Notes: generated by a model not told the origin, from the sequence alone. DNA of 64,000 nt from Bacillus sp. CH140a_4T (GCF_008923725.1 NZ_WBPF01000005.1:728293-792292), one strand, 5' to 3'. Positions 26,599 to 35,502 are shown, counted from the first letter of the stretch. A program made the numbers and translations.

Positions 26599-27918
26599 TT
26601 AGAATAATGATTTAATACTTGCTAAAACAGTAAGTACACCTACAATAATAACAAATACGTTACTCATTTTCCCTTTGTATTTAGCTAGTACTGGTACTTT
26701 ATTGATTGCATACATCGGTAATAGACATAAGATAGCAGCAACTAATGGACCACTTAGAGAATCAATAAGTCCAAGAATACTTGGATTTGTATAAGCAACA
26801 AACCAGCATGATAATACAACAAAAGTAAGGACGATTGTCTTAATTGTTTTTTCTTCAATTACTTTTCCACGTGATTTACCGAACTTAATAATCATGTCAC
26901 GCATTACTTCAAATGCTCCGATATAATGGCCAAGGAAAGATTTTGTAATAGCCACAAAAGCAATGATTGGAGCTGCAATCGTGATTACAGGTGAATTCAG
27001 TTCATTAGCAAGATATGAAAGAATTGATAAGTTTTGCTCTTTTGCCATTTTTAAATCCTCTGGAGTCAAGCTTAATGTACTACTCCAAACGAAGAACATA
27101 ACTACAGCGAATGTCATGATATAACAAACTTTTTGTATTTGCGCACATTTAGCATCAGTAGCTTCTATTCCATACGTAGATCTCTGTTTCACAACAAATG
27201 ATGAGATCATAGGTGAATGATTAAATGAGAATACGATGATTGGTAGAATCAACAATATCGTTCCAAAATATCCTGTTCCTGTTGAAGTAGTAGAAACAGC
27301 TGAAAAGCTAAGCATTGACGTATTCCACTGTGGAATTAAAGATATTGCGATAAACAGTAGAGAAGCTATGAAAGGATACACTAGCATACTCATGATCTTT
27401 ACAGTAATATCTTGACCAAAATTCAGTATAGCGATAAGACCAAGAACTAATACAAGTGATAAAATGGCCCTTGGAGGCTCTGGCATGTGCAATTGATGCA
27501 CGATAAAACTACTTGCAGTGTTTGTAAGCGCAACCGAATACATTAGTACGATTGTATAAATTGAACCGAAATATACGATGTTAAAAATGATACTTGCTTT
27601 ATTTCCGAAATACTCTCTAATTGTACCTGTGATCCCCTCATCAGCAGAATTAGAAGCGTATATCATTTTAGCAAGCGCCCTATGTGAGTAATACATAACT
27701 GGATATGCAAGCAATGTAATTAGTAGTAAAGATAATAAACCACCTGAACCTGCATTAATCGGTAAAAAGAGCACCCCTGCTCCAATTGCAGTTCCAAATA
27801 GGCTCAATGCCCATGTAGTATCCTGCTTATGCCACTTTTTCGGATCTGCATATTGCTCATTTTTTAGTGCGGTATTTTCAGCTTGAACTTCTATTTTCTT
27901 TGCAGTATTTCCGTTCAT
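26599..27918 (-). CDS. HAAAP/SdaC-family amino acid permease (serine/threonine or aromatic)
   Basis: A 439-residue protein with eleven predicted helices. The N-terminal TWALSLFGTAIGAGVLFLP is the conserved substrate-binding start of hydroxy/aromatic amino acid permeases. Later VFSFNHSPMISSFV and SFLGHYIGAFEVMRDM match the SdaC/DlsT group. It should import serine or threonine with a proton or sodium ion. ATG at 27918, 9 bases after AAGGGGG; the longer frame to 28053 has no site and poor codons. A long non-coding region with a palindrome lies upstream, and no partner deaminase is adjacent. Confidence 0.88.
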   Translation of the reverse strand: MNGNTAKKIEVQAENTALKNEQYADPKKWHKQDTTWALSLFGTAIGAGVLFLPINAGSGGLLSLLLITLLAYPVMYYSHRALAKMIYASNSADEGITGTIREYFGNKASIIFNIVYFGSIYTIVLMYSVALTNTASSFIVHQLHMPEPPRAILSLVLVLGLIAILNFGQDITVKIMSMLVYPFIASLLFIAISLIPQWNTSMLSFSAVSTTSTGTGYFGTILLILPIIVFSFNHSPMISSFVVKQRSTYGIEATDAKCAQIQKVCYIMTFAVVMFFVWSSTLSLTPEDLKMAKEQNLSILSYLANELNSPVITIAAPIIAFVAITKSFLGHYIGAFEVMRDMIIKFGKSRGKVIEEKTIKTIVLTFVVLSCWFVAYTNPSILGLIDSLSGPLVAAILCLLPMYAINKVPVLAKYKGKMSNVFVIIVGVLTVLASIKSLF

Positions 27919-29034
27919 ATAATAACTCCCCCTTGTATCTATTCCTGCGTCTCTTTTTATTGCTAACAAATATTCACCTTTTTGGATAATGAATTCCTTA
28001 CAAGTTGCCCCACATTGTATGTCCTTCATCATAATGAATCCAAATTGAAACATTCGCTAGTTAGCGTCCTAACATAAATGTTAGCGTTCACAAAAAAGTT
28101 CACTCGTAATATCCGCTCTTTATATAAAGACCGCTTAAGAGAACGATATTGAATAGACTTCATAAATACGTTGCAACATTTCTAATAACAGTGTATTACT
28201 TTGATGGTTTCTCTAAATTACTTGTAACAGTAATTTCAGTTAAACCGGCCTCTCTTCATTTATGAGGCATTTCTTTCTCAATTCTATACATCACTTTAAT
28301 AGCTTCGGCAGCATTTATGGTATTGATTACACAAGCCACTGAAGCACTTTACATACATTTCGCCTCTAACCACACACCTTTCTTACTAATAATCGCATTT
28401 TTTATATTTTCTCCAGAGATAATAAAATTTCTCTCGACGCCCTCATTATAACGTGTATATTTATAAAATTAATATTTTTATATTTTCAGAAATATTAATT
28501 GGATATAATTTTACATGGATAATATTTTACAGTTAGCATGTAAACCTTGTTCCTATCACTTAAAACGGAATTGTTCGGCAAAAAACACAGTTAAATATTG
28601 TTTATCTAAGTTACTCATTTTAAAAATACTCATATCTTTCTTTACCGAAAAATTTTATTTTGATTTAAAAAAGATATTCTAGTAAATAATTAATGTGGTT
28701 AAAAAGAGTATCTCTTCAAATGCATAAACCAATTTTCAGGATATATATTACAGAAGTTGCATTCATATACATTTTCAACTTGATCGGTAACGAGAGAACC
28801 GCTCACATTTTGCTACACGAAAAAATAAAATAAGCCGCCCATATGGACAGCTCATTTACATCATTATCATTATTAGGAGGGAGCAAACAAATCACTTCAA
28901 TGTCATCTTAATTGTAGTTTTTTCAACTCTTCTTCAGGTATGTTTCTATGTTTGTAATAAATGAGTTGTATTTCATTTCCTTTTAGATGCTATTATTACA
29001 CGATCCAACCTATTAAAAATGAATAATATAATCT
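27919..29034. other. 1.1-kb region without an intact gene
   Basis: AT-rich. It holds the permease promoter region, a palindrome at 28069-28084, and on the minus strand two decayed coding stretches. One ends INAAEAIKVMYRIEKE-MPHK (28263-28345) and is preceded, after an in-frame stop, by NFIISGENIKNAIISKKG (28380-28440). Another, near 28906-28995, reads NEIQLIYYKHRNIPEEEL after a frame break. Neither has a start codon with a ribosome binding site, and I do not recognise the parent genes. A hairpin AAATAAGCCGCCCATATGG / complement (28826-28855) may be a terminator. Confidence 0.5.
28061..28088. promoter_or_regulatory. Palindrome upstream of the permease
   Basis: CTAACATAAATGTTAG (28069-28084) flanked by direct repeats TTAGCGT at 28061 and 28081. 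Candidate operator about 150 bases before the permease start; no regulator identified. Confidence 0.35.
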
Positions 29035-29370
29035 TTAAAATCCCTCATTAACTAGCTCTTTTATCGAGTTTAATTTTGCTGAGAGCTCAATAAACCATTC
29101 TTCATCCCCTGTTAATAATGCAAGGTCTATAAGATAAAGGATTTGTTCCTTATTGATTACCTTTGATTCAGGGAGTTTGTTAACATGTTTACTAAAAAGC
29201 AAAATCGCTTCATTCATTGTGTACTTGTCGTCACGTTTCACAATGCTAACTGTAACTACATCTTCTACTTCATCAAGTGATACAATGTAACCAACTATGA
29301 ATTCACCCTCATTTGATATTCCACGAACCCAATCTCCCACTTTTAAAACATGATTATTATTTGACATCAT
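29035..29370 (-). CDS. IDEAL domain protein
   Basis: A 111-residue protein. The first part VLKVGDWVRGISNEGEFIVGY is a small beta-barrel-like module. The last 40 residues, ILYLIDLALLTGDEEWFIELSAKLN, carry the IDEAL signature (here I-D-L-A-L), a short helical motif found in Bacillus regulators such as ComK-interacting and competence-related proteins. ATG start after AAGGTG. An operator-like dyad at 29432-29456 lies about 60 bases upstream, linking it to the SaiR group. It likely acts through protein contacts; the partner is unknown. Confidence 0.82.
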   Translation of the reverse strand: MMSNNNHVLKVGDWVRGISNEGEFIVGYIVSLDEVEDVVTVSIVKRDDKYTMNEAILLFSKHVNKLPESKVINKEQILYLIDLALLTGDEEWFIELSAKLNSIKELVNEGF

Positions 29371-29431
29371 ACTTTTTCACCTTCTTATAAATATTTTTTG
29401 TTACGATAAAAAAGATATAAAAACTAAATCC

Positions 29432-29456
29432 AACTGTAATATTTTTATTTACAGTT
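29432..29456. promoter_or_regulatory. Candidate SaiR operator 1
   Basis: Perfect dyad AACTGTAA-N9-TTACAGTT upstream of the IDEAL gene and just beyond the end of saiR. Confidence 0.6.
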
Positions 29457-29495
29457 ATTTTTTAAGAACTAACGGCTACATAATAATTAAGCCGC

Positions 29496-29909
29496 TTAAC
29501 GTTCTTGATTAATAAGGTCAACAACTTCTTTCATTGTATAATTCTTCAAATATTCACCTAGATGTTCTTCCGCACCTAAGAAAATAGCAAAAAGAACTTT
29601 CCGCATGTTCGAACCTACAATACACTGATCATTTGATTCTGGACACTTCGGCTGCAATGCACCTTCAGAGGTTATTTGATAAATATTCCAAAGATTAATT
29701 TCACTTAAATCACGGGCAAAAATAAAGCCTCCACCAGTTCCCTCTTTTGATTGTATAAACTTATGTTTTTTTAACAAACTTAGCACTTTGCGAATGCGCA
29801 CGGGATGAACACCTGCACTTTCGGAAATAGCATTACTTGTTGACATCCGATCTGGTTGTAAAGCTAAATAAGTTAAACTGTGAATGGCCAAAGTAAAGTC
29901 GCTGTTCAT
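29496..29909 (-). CDS. saiR: Rrf2 family redox regulator SaiR
   Basis: A 137-residue Rrf2 protein: winged helix AIHSLTYLALQPDRMSTSNAISESAGVHP (in parts, AIHSLTYLALQ and SNAISESAGVHPVRIRKV), wing KEGTGGGFIFARDLSEI, dimer helix, and cysteines at positions 89 and 96 (CPESNDQC). In Bacillus anthracis, SaiR represses spxA2, and a cysteine at position 96 is important for its response; the match in position and gene neighbourhood is close. ATG start after GTAGGAGG-type site. A variant of the dyad motif lies in its own upstream region (29956-29978), suggesting autoregulation. Confidence 0.87.
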   Translation of the reverse strand: MNSDFTLAIHSLTYLALQPDRMSTSNAISESAGVHPVRIRKVLSLLKKHKFIQSKEGTGGGFIFARDLSEINLWNIYQITSEGALQPKCPESNDQCIVGSNMRKVLFAIFLGAEEHLGEYLKNYTMKEVVDLINQER

Positions 29910-29955
29910 TGTTGTCCTCCTACGATAAAAAATATGATTTCTCGCTTAGTAACTT

Positions 29956-29978
29956 ACTGTAGCCATAAATATTACAGA
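29956..29978. promoter_or_regulatory. Candidate SaiR operator 2
   Basis: ACTGTAG-N9-TTACAGA, 47 bases upstream of the saiR start, same 9-base spacing as the other sites. Confidence 0.5.
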
Positions 29979-30103
29979 TAGGTTAGTCAAACGTTAAAAT
30001 ATATAAGAAGCATGCTTAGCATAAAAAAATAAATCCCTTTATATTCTATCAGAACTCCTCTATATCTCCTATCTTCAATTAGCTTTTTAAGCTACAAATA
30101 AAT

Positions 30104-30238
30104 TTAAACTGTCCACTGTTTCTTAACTTGTTCTTCTGCCAATTGTTTAATTTCTGTCCAAATCGTATCTTTATTCACAATAACATTTGTGTGATAATTT
30201 CTATCTTTATAATTAACTGTAACACGTACTTCAATCAC
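30104..30238 (-). CDS. BA3454-family stress response protein, 44 aa
   Basis: GTG at 30238, 8 bases after AAAGGAGG, begins MIEVRVTVNYKDRNYHTNV; the C-terminal half is IKQLAEEQVKKQW. The pattern of a strand pair, VNKD turn and a final helix with EQVKKQW matches the short BA3454 family annotated as stress response proteins in the B. cereus group. It follows spxA2 by 30 bases on the same strand, so both are probably made from one SaiR-controlled message. The mechanism is not known to me. Confidence 0.85.
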   Translation of the reverse strand: MIEVRVTVNYKDRNYHTNVIVNKDTIWTEIKQLAEEQVKKQWTV

Positions 30239-30268
30239 TTCTGTTTCCTCCTTTCAAAATATTACTTA

Positions 30269-30664
30269 TTAATTAGCCATTTTTTGCAATTCAACATTCA
30301 AAAATGTTCGAACGCTACGCGGTAAAAATTTGCGAATTTCTTCCTCATTAAAACCAACCTGTAATCTTTTTTCATCCAGCATAATTGGACGACGTAACAT
30401 TTGAGGATACTCAATTATTAATTTATAAAACTCATTAAGCGAAAGCGCCTCAATATTTATATTTAATTCCTGAAAAATTTTAGATCTAGTTGAAATAATT
30501 TCAGTAGCACCATCTTCAGTTAAACGAAGAATGGATTTCAGTTCATCAACTGTAAGCAAATTTGATACGATATTTTTTTCGGTATAATCAATTTGATGTT
30601 CTTCAAGCCATGCTTTTGCTTTTCGGCATGAACTACAGCTTGCTGACGTATATAAAATCACCAT
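30269..30664 (-). CDS. spxA2: Spx-family global redox regulator
   Basis: A 131-residue ArsC/Spx protein. The redox switch CSSC (Cys10, Cys13) lies in [16 protein letters not shown]; the conserved Arg-Pro region is [27 protein letters not shown]. Spx binds the RNA polymerase alpha C-terminal domain and under thiol stress turns on thioredoxin-type genes. The neighbouring SaiR points to the SpxA2 paralogue described in B. anthracis rather than SpxA1. The promoter region carries two copies of the SaiR-like dyad (30713-30737 and 30826-30848). Confidence 0.9.
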   Translation of the reverse strand: MVILYTSASCSSCRKAKAWLEEHQIDYTEKNIVSNLLTVDELKSILRLTEDGATEIISTRSKIFQELNINIEALSLNEFYKLIIEYPQMLRRPIMLDEKRLQVGFNEEEIRKFLPRSVRTFLNVELQKMAN

Positions 30665-30712
30665 ATTTTACACACACTCCTTTACTTTTTAAAATTATTA
30701 TATAGATAATTG

Positions 30713-30737
30713 AAATGTATTAAAAAAAATTACAGTT
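30713..30737. promoter_or_regulatory. Candidate SaiR operator 3 (one half degenerate)
   Basis: AAATGTAT-N9-TTACAGTT, 49 bases upstream of the spxA2 start. Confidence 0.4.
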
Positions 30738-30825
30738 TAGAATGAAATACACGTTATATTATTTATTCAAGAATATTTAATTTATCTGTTTTTCACAAAA
30801 ATAACAACTCACTTCTAAAAACTAT

Positions 30826-30848
30826 ACTGTAATTTTAAACTTTACAGT
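30826..30848. promoter_or_regulatory. Candidate SaiR operator 4
   Basis: ACTGTAA-N9-TTACAGT, about 160 bases upstream of spxA2. Confidence 0.5.
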
Positions 30849-31168
30849 TCAATTAATCAACTGTTAAGTCTTGGATGCATTCCATTAGCACAGCAAATCA
30901 TTTTCTTTTGTACGAATGTCTCATAGTATTACGGCTAACTACTTCTTTAAAGTACATTTTATCCCGCTATTTGAGTCACCGCCTCAAAATTTGGCAAGAG
31001 CAAAAAAGGTAGGTCGAAGTCGGCTCCCCTTAATAACCCGATTGGTACGGTCTAATTATATTTCACTTTATTCATTTCTTTCCTACATGTACTACTATGA
31101 AATATATTTAGCACAATTAAAGCTACTGTATTGAACACAGCAGCATTGTAAGAGGAAATACGCGAACA

Positions 31169-31200
31169 AAGAAGCAAAGCGCACACACTTTGCTTCTTAC
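31169..31200 (-). terminator. Hairpin at the end of the GDSL pseudogene
   Basis: GAAGCAAAG / CTTTGCTTC with an eight-base loop; short T-run on the minus strand. Confidence 0.65.
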
Positions 31201-31321
31201 AAAATCCCTTTTAACTTTTTACCAATTAACTCCTCTACATATTCATAACCTTGTCGGCCAAAATGTAAACCGTTTTTTCATCAGCTGTAATACTATCACC
31301 GAAGCATACTAACGTTTTCAT
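31197..31321 (-). pseudogene. GDSL/SGNH esterase with central deletion
   Basis: The first 16 codons, MKTLVCFGDSITADE, are the intact N-terminus of a GDSL hydrolase, including the catalytic serine block GDSI. They run directly into a second frame, NGLHFGRQGYEYVEELIGKK..., which is the C-terminal block of the same family around the catalytic Asp-x-x-His (here NGLHF). The joint lies in GATGAAAAAACGG, near 31271. Roughly 150 codons are missing and the two parts are out of frame, so no enzyme can be made. The start still has a good upstream AAGGAG. Confidence 0.85.
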
Positions 31322-31337
31322 AGAGCTAATTCTCCTT

Positions 31338-32162
31338 TTACGTATGAAATAGCTTTCCTTCTACCGCCTTAATATATCTTTCAGCAGAACGTTCCACTGC
31401 CTCATTCGCATTCTCTTTCACTACTCCGTGAAAAGCATTATATAAACGATTAAATTGTAATGGCTTCACTCGATTCGCCATTTCCTCCACTTTTCTTGCC
31501 GGTAAGGGAATTAAGTTTGGATAGCTATACATGAAACTCACCCACTGCTGATCCGCTACGACTTGAATAATATCACCTGTTAATAAAATACCTTTCCCGT
31601 CATTTCCTTCTTCCAAATGTAATACAGCACCGCCACTAAAATGTCCTCCGAGACGATGAATAGTAATTCCATCCGCTAATTGTAAAGTCTCCCCAGACCA
31701 GTAAATAATACGACTACTCGGGCGTACTACCCACTCTTTATCATCTTCATGTATATAAATTGGTACATCAAACGTTTCTGCCCATTCTACTTGTGTTGAA
31801 TAATAATGAGGATGAGATAGTGCAATCGCATCTAACCCTCCCCACTCTTTTATCTTCTCAATTGTCGTTTCATCTAAATAAGTAATACAATCCCATAATA
31901 AACGATAGGAATCCGTCTTTACGACAAATGCCGTTTGACCGATCGCAAATTTCGGTTTTGTCGTAATGCTATAAAGTCCATGCTCTTCTTCTATCATTTC
32001 ATTTTTATATGTGTCACTCGTTCGCAAGTTTTCTAAAGTCGTCCAAGACTGCCCTTTCGGATTCACATATTGTCTCTCCTCATCACAAATAACACAACTT
32101 ACTGGTTCTTCCACACTCGCCGCATACTGTACGCCGCACGTTGTACAAACGAAATTTTTCAT
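31338..32162 (-). CDS. MBL-fold metallo-hydrolase with N-terminal zinc ribbon
   Basis: A 274-residue protein. The N-terminus MKNFVCTTCGVQYAAS then CVICDEE forms a rubredoxin-like CxxC-CxxC zinc ribbon. The MBL core has ALSHPHYYSTQVEWAE, a variant of HxHxDH, followed by RLGGHFSGGAVLHLE and LLTGDIIQVV with metal ligands His and Asp. The first metal motif lacks the usual second His-x-Asp-His, so metal content may be altered. Substrate unknown; probably not a lactamase. ATG start after AGGGGG. A pseudogene on the same strand lies downstream. Confidence 0.85.
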   Translation of the reverse strand: MKNFVCTTCGVQYAASVEEPVSCVICDEERQYVNPKGQSWTTLENLRTSDTYKNEMIEEEHGLYSITTKPKFAIGQTAFVVKTDSYRLLWDCITYLDETTIEKIKEWGGLDAIALSHPHYYSTQVEWAETFDVPIYIHEDDKEWVVRPSSRIIYWSGETLQLADGITIHRLGGHFSGGAVLHLEEGNDGKGILLTGDIIQVVADQQWVSFMYSYPNLIPLPARKVEEMANRVKPLQFNRLYNAFHGVVKENANEAVERSAERYIKAVEGKLFHT

Positions 32163-32190
32163 AATAATTCCCCCTATCCCTATATTTTTA

Positions 32191-32748
32191 TTAAGCTGAT
32201 TTTTGTTGATAGTGATCTACTTTTTTATTTTCAATTAATAAACCGATTAGGGTCAGTAAGTAAACAGCTGTAACTGACAATGGAATGACAGTAAATCCCT
32301 TGTCTGCAAAAAGAATCCCGCAAACTGACGTTACGAATACAGTCCCTACTGACAATAAACCATAACTTTTACTCTCATAAATCCATACGTACGGTACAAA
32401 ATGAACACCTATTAACATTGCCACTACGAAAGGTAACCACTCTGGAAATTGAAAATAGGCAAGTAATACAAACGGAATATTTAATACATTTATCCCGCCA
32501 ATTACTCCCGCTAAAGTCCCTAGCGGATTTCCTTTCGCAAACATATCAATTTTCAATATAGCAGCTATTATTAAGCCGAAAGGAAATACACATCCCATAC
32601 CAATTAAATACACCCACACAACTTGCTTTTCTGAAAGAAGAACACCAGTTACACTCGCTACAATCCAAAATAAAATACCAGCTATTATAACAGGAACTCC
32701 TCTCTTCGTTTTTTGTGCTAAATCTCTTTTTGCTTCTGCTATGTTCAT
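32191..32748 (-). CDS. DUF7010-like membrane protein
   Basis: A 185-residue protein with about six helices, including VPVIIAGILFWIVASVTGVLL, WVYLIGMGCVFPFGLIIAAI and FVVAMLIGVHFVPYVWIY. Such proteins are annotated as DUF7010 family; no function is known to me. I chose the ATG at 32748, 8 bases after GGGAGAG; the longer frame overlaps the phosphotransferase pseudogene. It follows that pseudogene by 26 bases, so they may once have formed an operon. Confidence 0.7.
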   Translation of the reverse strand: MNIAEAKRDLAQKTKRGVPVIIAGILFWIVASVTGVLLSEKQVVWVYLIGMGCVFPFGLIIAAILKIDMFAKGNPLGTLAGVIGGINVLNIPFVLLAYFQFPEWLPFVVAMLIGVHFVPYVWIYESKSYGLLSVGTVFVTSVCGILFADKGFTVIPLSVTAVYLLTLIGLLIENKKVDHYQQKSA

Positions 32749-32774
32749 TTCATTATCTCTCCCAACTATTTGTA

Positions 32775-33613
32775 CTATAAAGCCGGATTGATTTCGCCCA
32801 TCCAATAACGCCAAGCTACTAAGTAATCTTCTAAATCTTTCGGGTGGTGTCTCAAACATGTATCTATACGCAAATATAATCCTATGACTATTTCCTCGTA
32901 CAAATCTCGTTCTTTTTTATAAAAGACACATTGTTTCATCACATAATTAATCGTTTCTTTCGTTACATCTTCAGGAGTTGAACAGAACGCATAAATTAAG
33001 TCGTATAAAGGATCTCCAAGGACTGGTAACGGATCAATTACCCCATGTAACCTATTCTGCCGAAATATAAAATTATGAAATCCGAAATCACCATGTAATA
33101 AAAATGGCTGATTTACTCCGGCATCCCTATTTGCTAGTTTAAGAACCTTTCTATACTCCTCCTCACTTATGTAACGTCTTACATTTTCATAAGCTCCCAT
33201 CACATTTGTCGTTAAAAATTCATTCCAAGATTGAACCGGACTTTCTTTCCATCCCCAGACATCTGCCTCTGGAACAATTTTATACTTATTGATAACTTCT
33301 TTTACAAGTGTACGAAGCTACTTCGTTTATATCCTTGTTCGCACGAAGTACTACCTTCAAGGAAAGAATACACAATATAAGTATGTAAAGGTTCCTTATA
33401 CAAAAGTTTTGAAAATAAAGTATTACCCTCATAAAAAGAAAGAAAATGAGCTTCTTCACGTATTACTTCCGCTTCATTCAGCTTTACTACATATTTTTCG
33501 TCCAACAAATATACAGTACTTGTCGTTCCTCCGTTCAACGCTTTCACGTTATTCGGATAACGCGAAATAACTTTCTCCTTAACTAGTTGTGCAGCGATTA
33601 TTGAAATGTCCAT
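32775..33613 (-). pseudogene. Aminoglycoside phosphotransferase (APH) family, frameshifted
   Basis: The N-terminal part (from ATG at 33613, MDISIIAAQLVKEKV, with NGGTTSTVYLLDEKYVVKL as the nucleotide-binding lobe) ends at a TAA at 33302. The matching C-terminal part continues in another frame with LRTLVKEVINKYK, then HGDFGFHNFIF (Brenner motif, catalytic Asp and Asn) and GVIDPLPVLGDPLYDL. The break is near 33315-33330, within the palindromic CGAAGTAGCTTCG. One or two bases were probably lost or gained there. Unless the change is a sequencing error or is bypassed, the kinase is inactive. Confidence 0.85.
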
Positions 33614-33788
33614 TCCCTCACCCTTTAATTCCGAAGATTCCTTCAATTCGAAAGACAACTTTACTATTATTTGACAAACAAATAGGAAACCCCTTCCAAA
33701 ATCTTAATATAACAAAAATTCATTTACTTTTATATTTCAAAAATAAGGAAATAATAACAACAACGTTACATACATATAGGAGGTCACT

Positions 33789-33998
33789 ATGAAACCTGAA
33801 TTTTTAAAAGCTGTACATGATGCCATTGGAAATGTTGAACACATTCATATAGAAGAAAGCGGTGCTGACAGCTTACTTATCCATCATGATGATGCACAGC
33901 AGTTACAACAAGTCGCTAAAACGTTAGAAAACAATAACTTCCGCTCTGCTTTAAGAACAACTGGAGATGCTTCGTATATTGAAGTGTTGAACAGATAA
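33789..33998 (+). CDS. Hypothetical protein, 69 aa
   Basis: ATG at 33789, 5 bases after TAGGAGG. The product, starting MKPEFLKAVHDAIGNVEHIHIEE, is acidic and soluble-looking, with a mixed helix/strand pattern. I do not recognise it. A terminator follows directly, so it is a complete single-gene unit between two minus-strand genes. Confidence 0.7.
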   Translation: MKPEFLKAVHDAIGNVEHIHIEESGADSLLIHHDDAQQLQQVAKTLENNNFRSALRTTGDASYIEVLNR

Positions 33999-34030
33999 AG
34001 AGAAGCCTTGGCAAAATGCCGGGCTTTTTA
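33998..34030. terminator. Bidirectional terminator
   Basis: AAGCC-TTGGC / GCCGG-GCTTTTT hairpin with loop AAAAT between the 69-aa gene and the convergent GNAT gene. Confidence 0.75.
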
Positions 34031-34804
34031 ACCTTCTTTAAAAATTTTATAATAAAGCTCTATCTCTGTTTTCACCGAACAATTATTCCTCCAAAATATC
34101 CTCTGCATCTTTTCATTTGAAGTATGTGTGCTTCCAATGTAATAAGTAGCGCCGATTTCCTTTAACATAAGTAAAGATTGAAGATGCAGTTGGGAAGAGA
34201 TTCCTTTCCCTCGATAATAAGGCATTATCCCAAAGTAAAATAATCGTCCTTCACTTTTCGTTCCAGGCTCTATATGCGGTATGGACAAACCAATTGGCTC
34301 ATTTTTACCATAAAAAACAATGCATGACTTCTCCCAGCCTTTACCTAACTCTGTTTGTACTGAATAAAAATGCTCATCAATATTTAAAATGGAAGTTTGA
34401 TTTCCTGAGTTCAACATACATTGCTCCCAAATGCATTTAAAATCCTTTTCCGATAACGTTTCTCCTATTGAACGGTATGTAAATTGTTTTTCAAGCGCCT
34501 CTACATCGTCTAATTCTCTACACACTTCTATCTTTTCTGCATGTAAAGAAAAACCAGCATTAAGCAAAATCCTCGCACTTGAGTTATAACTACTAAACCT
34601 TTTGTCTAATACAATACTCGCTCTTTTTAACTCCCAGTTAAAACAAATTTCTTCAAATCTACTTATCGTCTCTTTATAAGTTTCTAAGTTATAAAAAGCA
34701 TCTTCTTCTATTTCTTCAATCGTTACTGCATTTGGTAAGCCATTTAATACTTTTTTAGACGAGCCAAATAAATTCTGAATGATTACAAGATCGCATATCA
34801 CCAC
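34028..34804 (-). CDS. GNAT family acetyltransferase, 258 aa
   Basis: The C-terminal half holds the GNAT fold: IPHIEPGTKSEGRLFYFGIMPYYRGKGISSQL (in parts, RLFYFGIMPYYRGKGISSQL) includes the R-G-K-G-I-S acetyl-CoA loop, followed by MQRIFWRNNCSVKTEIELYYK. The N-terminal half is a less conserved domain. GTG start at 34804 overlaps the end of the SDR gene by 7 bases, indicating translational coupling. Acceptor unknown. It is the last gene of a three-gene operon. Confidence 0.85.
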   Translation of the reverse strand: MVICDLVIIQNLFGSSKKVLNGLPNAVTIEEIEEDAFYNLETYKETISRFEEICFNWELKRASIVLDKRFSSYNSSARILLNAGFSLHAEKIEVCRELDDVEALEKQFTYRSIGETLSEKDFKCIWEQCMLNSGNQTSILNIDEHFYSVQTELGKGWEKSCIVFYGKNEPIGLSIPHIEPGTKSEGRLFYFGIMPYYRGKGISSQLHLQSLLMLKEIGATYYIGSTHTSNEKMQRIFWRNNCSVKTEIELYYKIFKEG

Positions 34805-35502
34805 TTCAATTCACCCACGCCCGGCTCAATAAACTTCCCTGAAACATCCTCATTTGAATCGATTACCCAATCATATATATTTTGCGCACCTTCAGCCGGA
34901 GTCATATTCGCATCAAAGGCACCAATATCAGTCTTTAATTTTCCAGGGTGAATTGCCGTTACACAAATCCCTTTATTCTCAAACTCTTGTTGTAAGCAGA
35001 GTGTTAACATATTTTGTGCAGCTTTACCAATTCGATAGGAATAGGAAAATTGACCTTGCGGAAACTCTTTACTCGCCATTTTATGTAATGATCCTAAGCG
35101 AGAGGATACATTTATTATTCTCGGATGATCCGATTTCTCTAAAGCTACATATGTACCTTTTACAGCTCGAATTACACCTAAGCAATGAATATTAAATAAG
35201 TTCGCTAACTCTTCTGAATTCGTATGTAAAACCTCAGTCTCCTTTCCAGTAATTCCAGCGTTATTTATAACTAGATCCAAATACTCTGTATATTCCGCAA
35301 GCTGGTTCTTAATTTGGTCCGTACTCTCATCAATCGATAAGTCTGCCAATATAGGAAAACATCTACAACTAAACATTTGCTTCAATTGCGTTACCGCAGC
35401 CTCAGTTCTAACTAACGGATAAACGATATGCCCATTTTTATGAAATACTTTGACTAACTGTAACCCTAAGCCTCGATTTCCACCTGTAATAAACACTCTC
35501 AT
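34798..35502 (-). CDS. Short-chain dehydrogenase/reductase (SDR)
   Basis: A 234-residue classical SDR. The NAD(P)-binding motif is ITGGNRGLGLQL near residue 5 (TGxxxGxG), NNAG lies in DLVINNAGIT, and the catalytic Ser-Tyr-Lys is in INVSSRLGSL and YSYRIGKAA, with Tyr-x-x-x-Lys visible. It probably reduces a carbonyl with NADPH. The start overlaps the preceding GNAT stop as ATGA. Substrate cannot be read. Confidence 0.9.
   Translation of the reverse strand: MRVFITGGNRGLGLQLVKVFHKNGHIVYPLVRTEAAVTQLKQMFSCRCFPILADLSIDESTDQIKNQLAEYTEYLDLVINNAGITGKETEVLHTNSEELANLFNIHCLGVIRAVKGTYVALEKSDHPRIINVSSRLGSLHKMASKEFPQGQFSYSYRIGKAAQNMLTLCLQQEFENKGICVTAIHPGKLKTDIGAFDANMTPAEGAQNIYDWVIDSNEDVSGKFIEPGVGELKW

Larger units (their letters stand above)
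30665..31170. other. spxA2 upstream region and further non-coding DNA
   Basis: The left half holds two dyads of the CTGTAA type and the spxA2 promoter. The right half (about 30890-31140) contains a G/C-richer stretch (AGGTCGAAGTCGGCTCC near 31010) but no ORF with a ribosome binding site. Confidence 0.5.

Noticed and set aside
30916-31134. 72-codon plus-strand frame
   Set aside because: No ribosome binding site, no recognisable features, in a region that looks non-coding.
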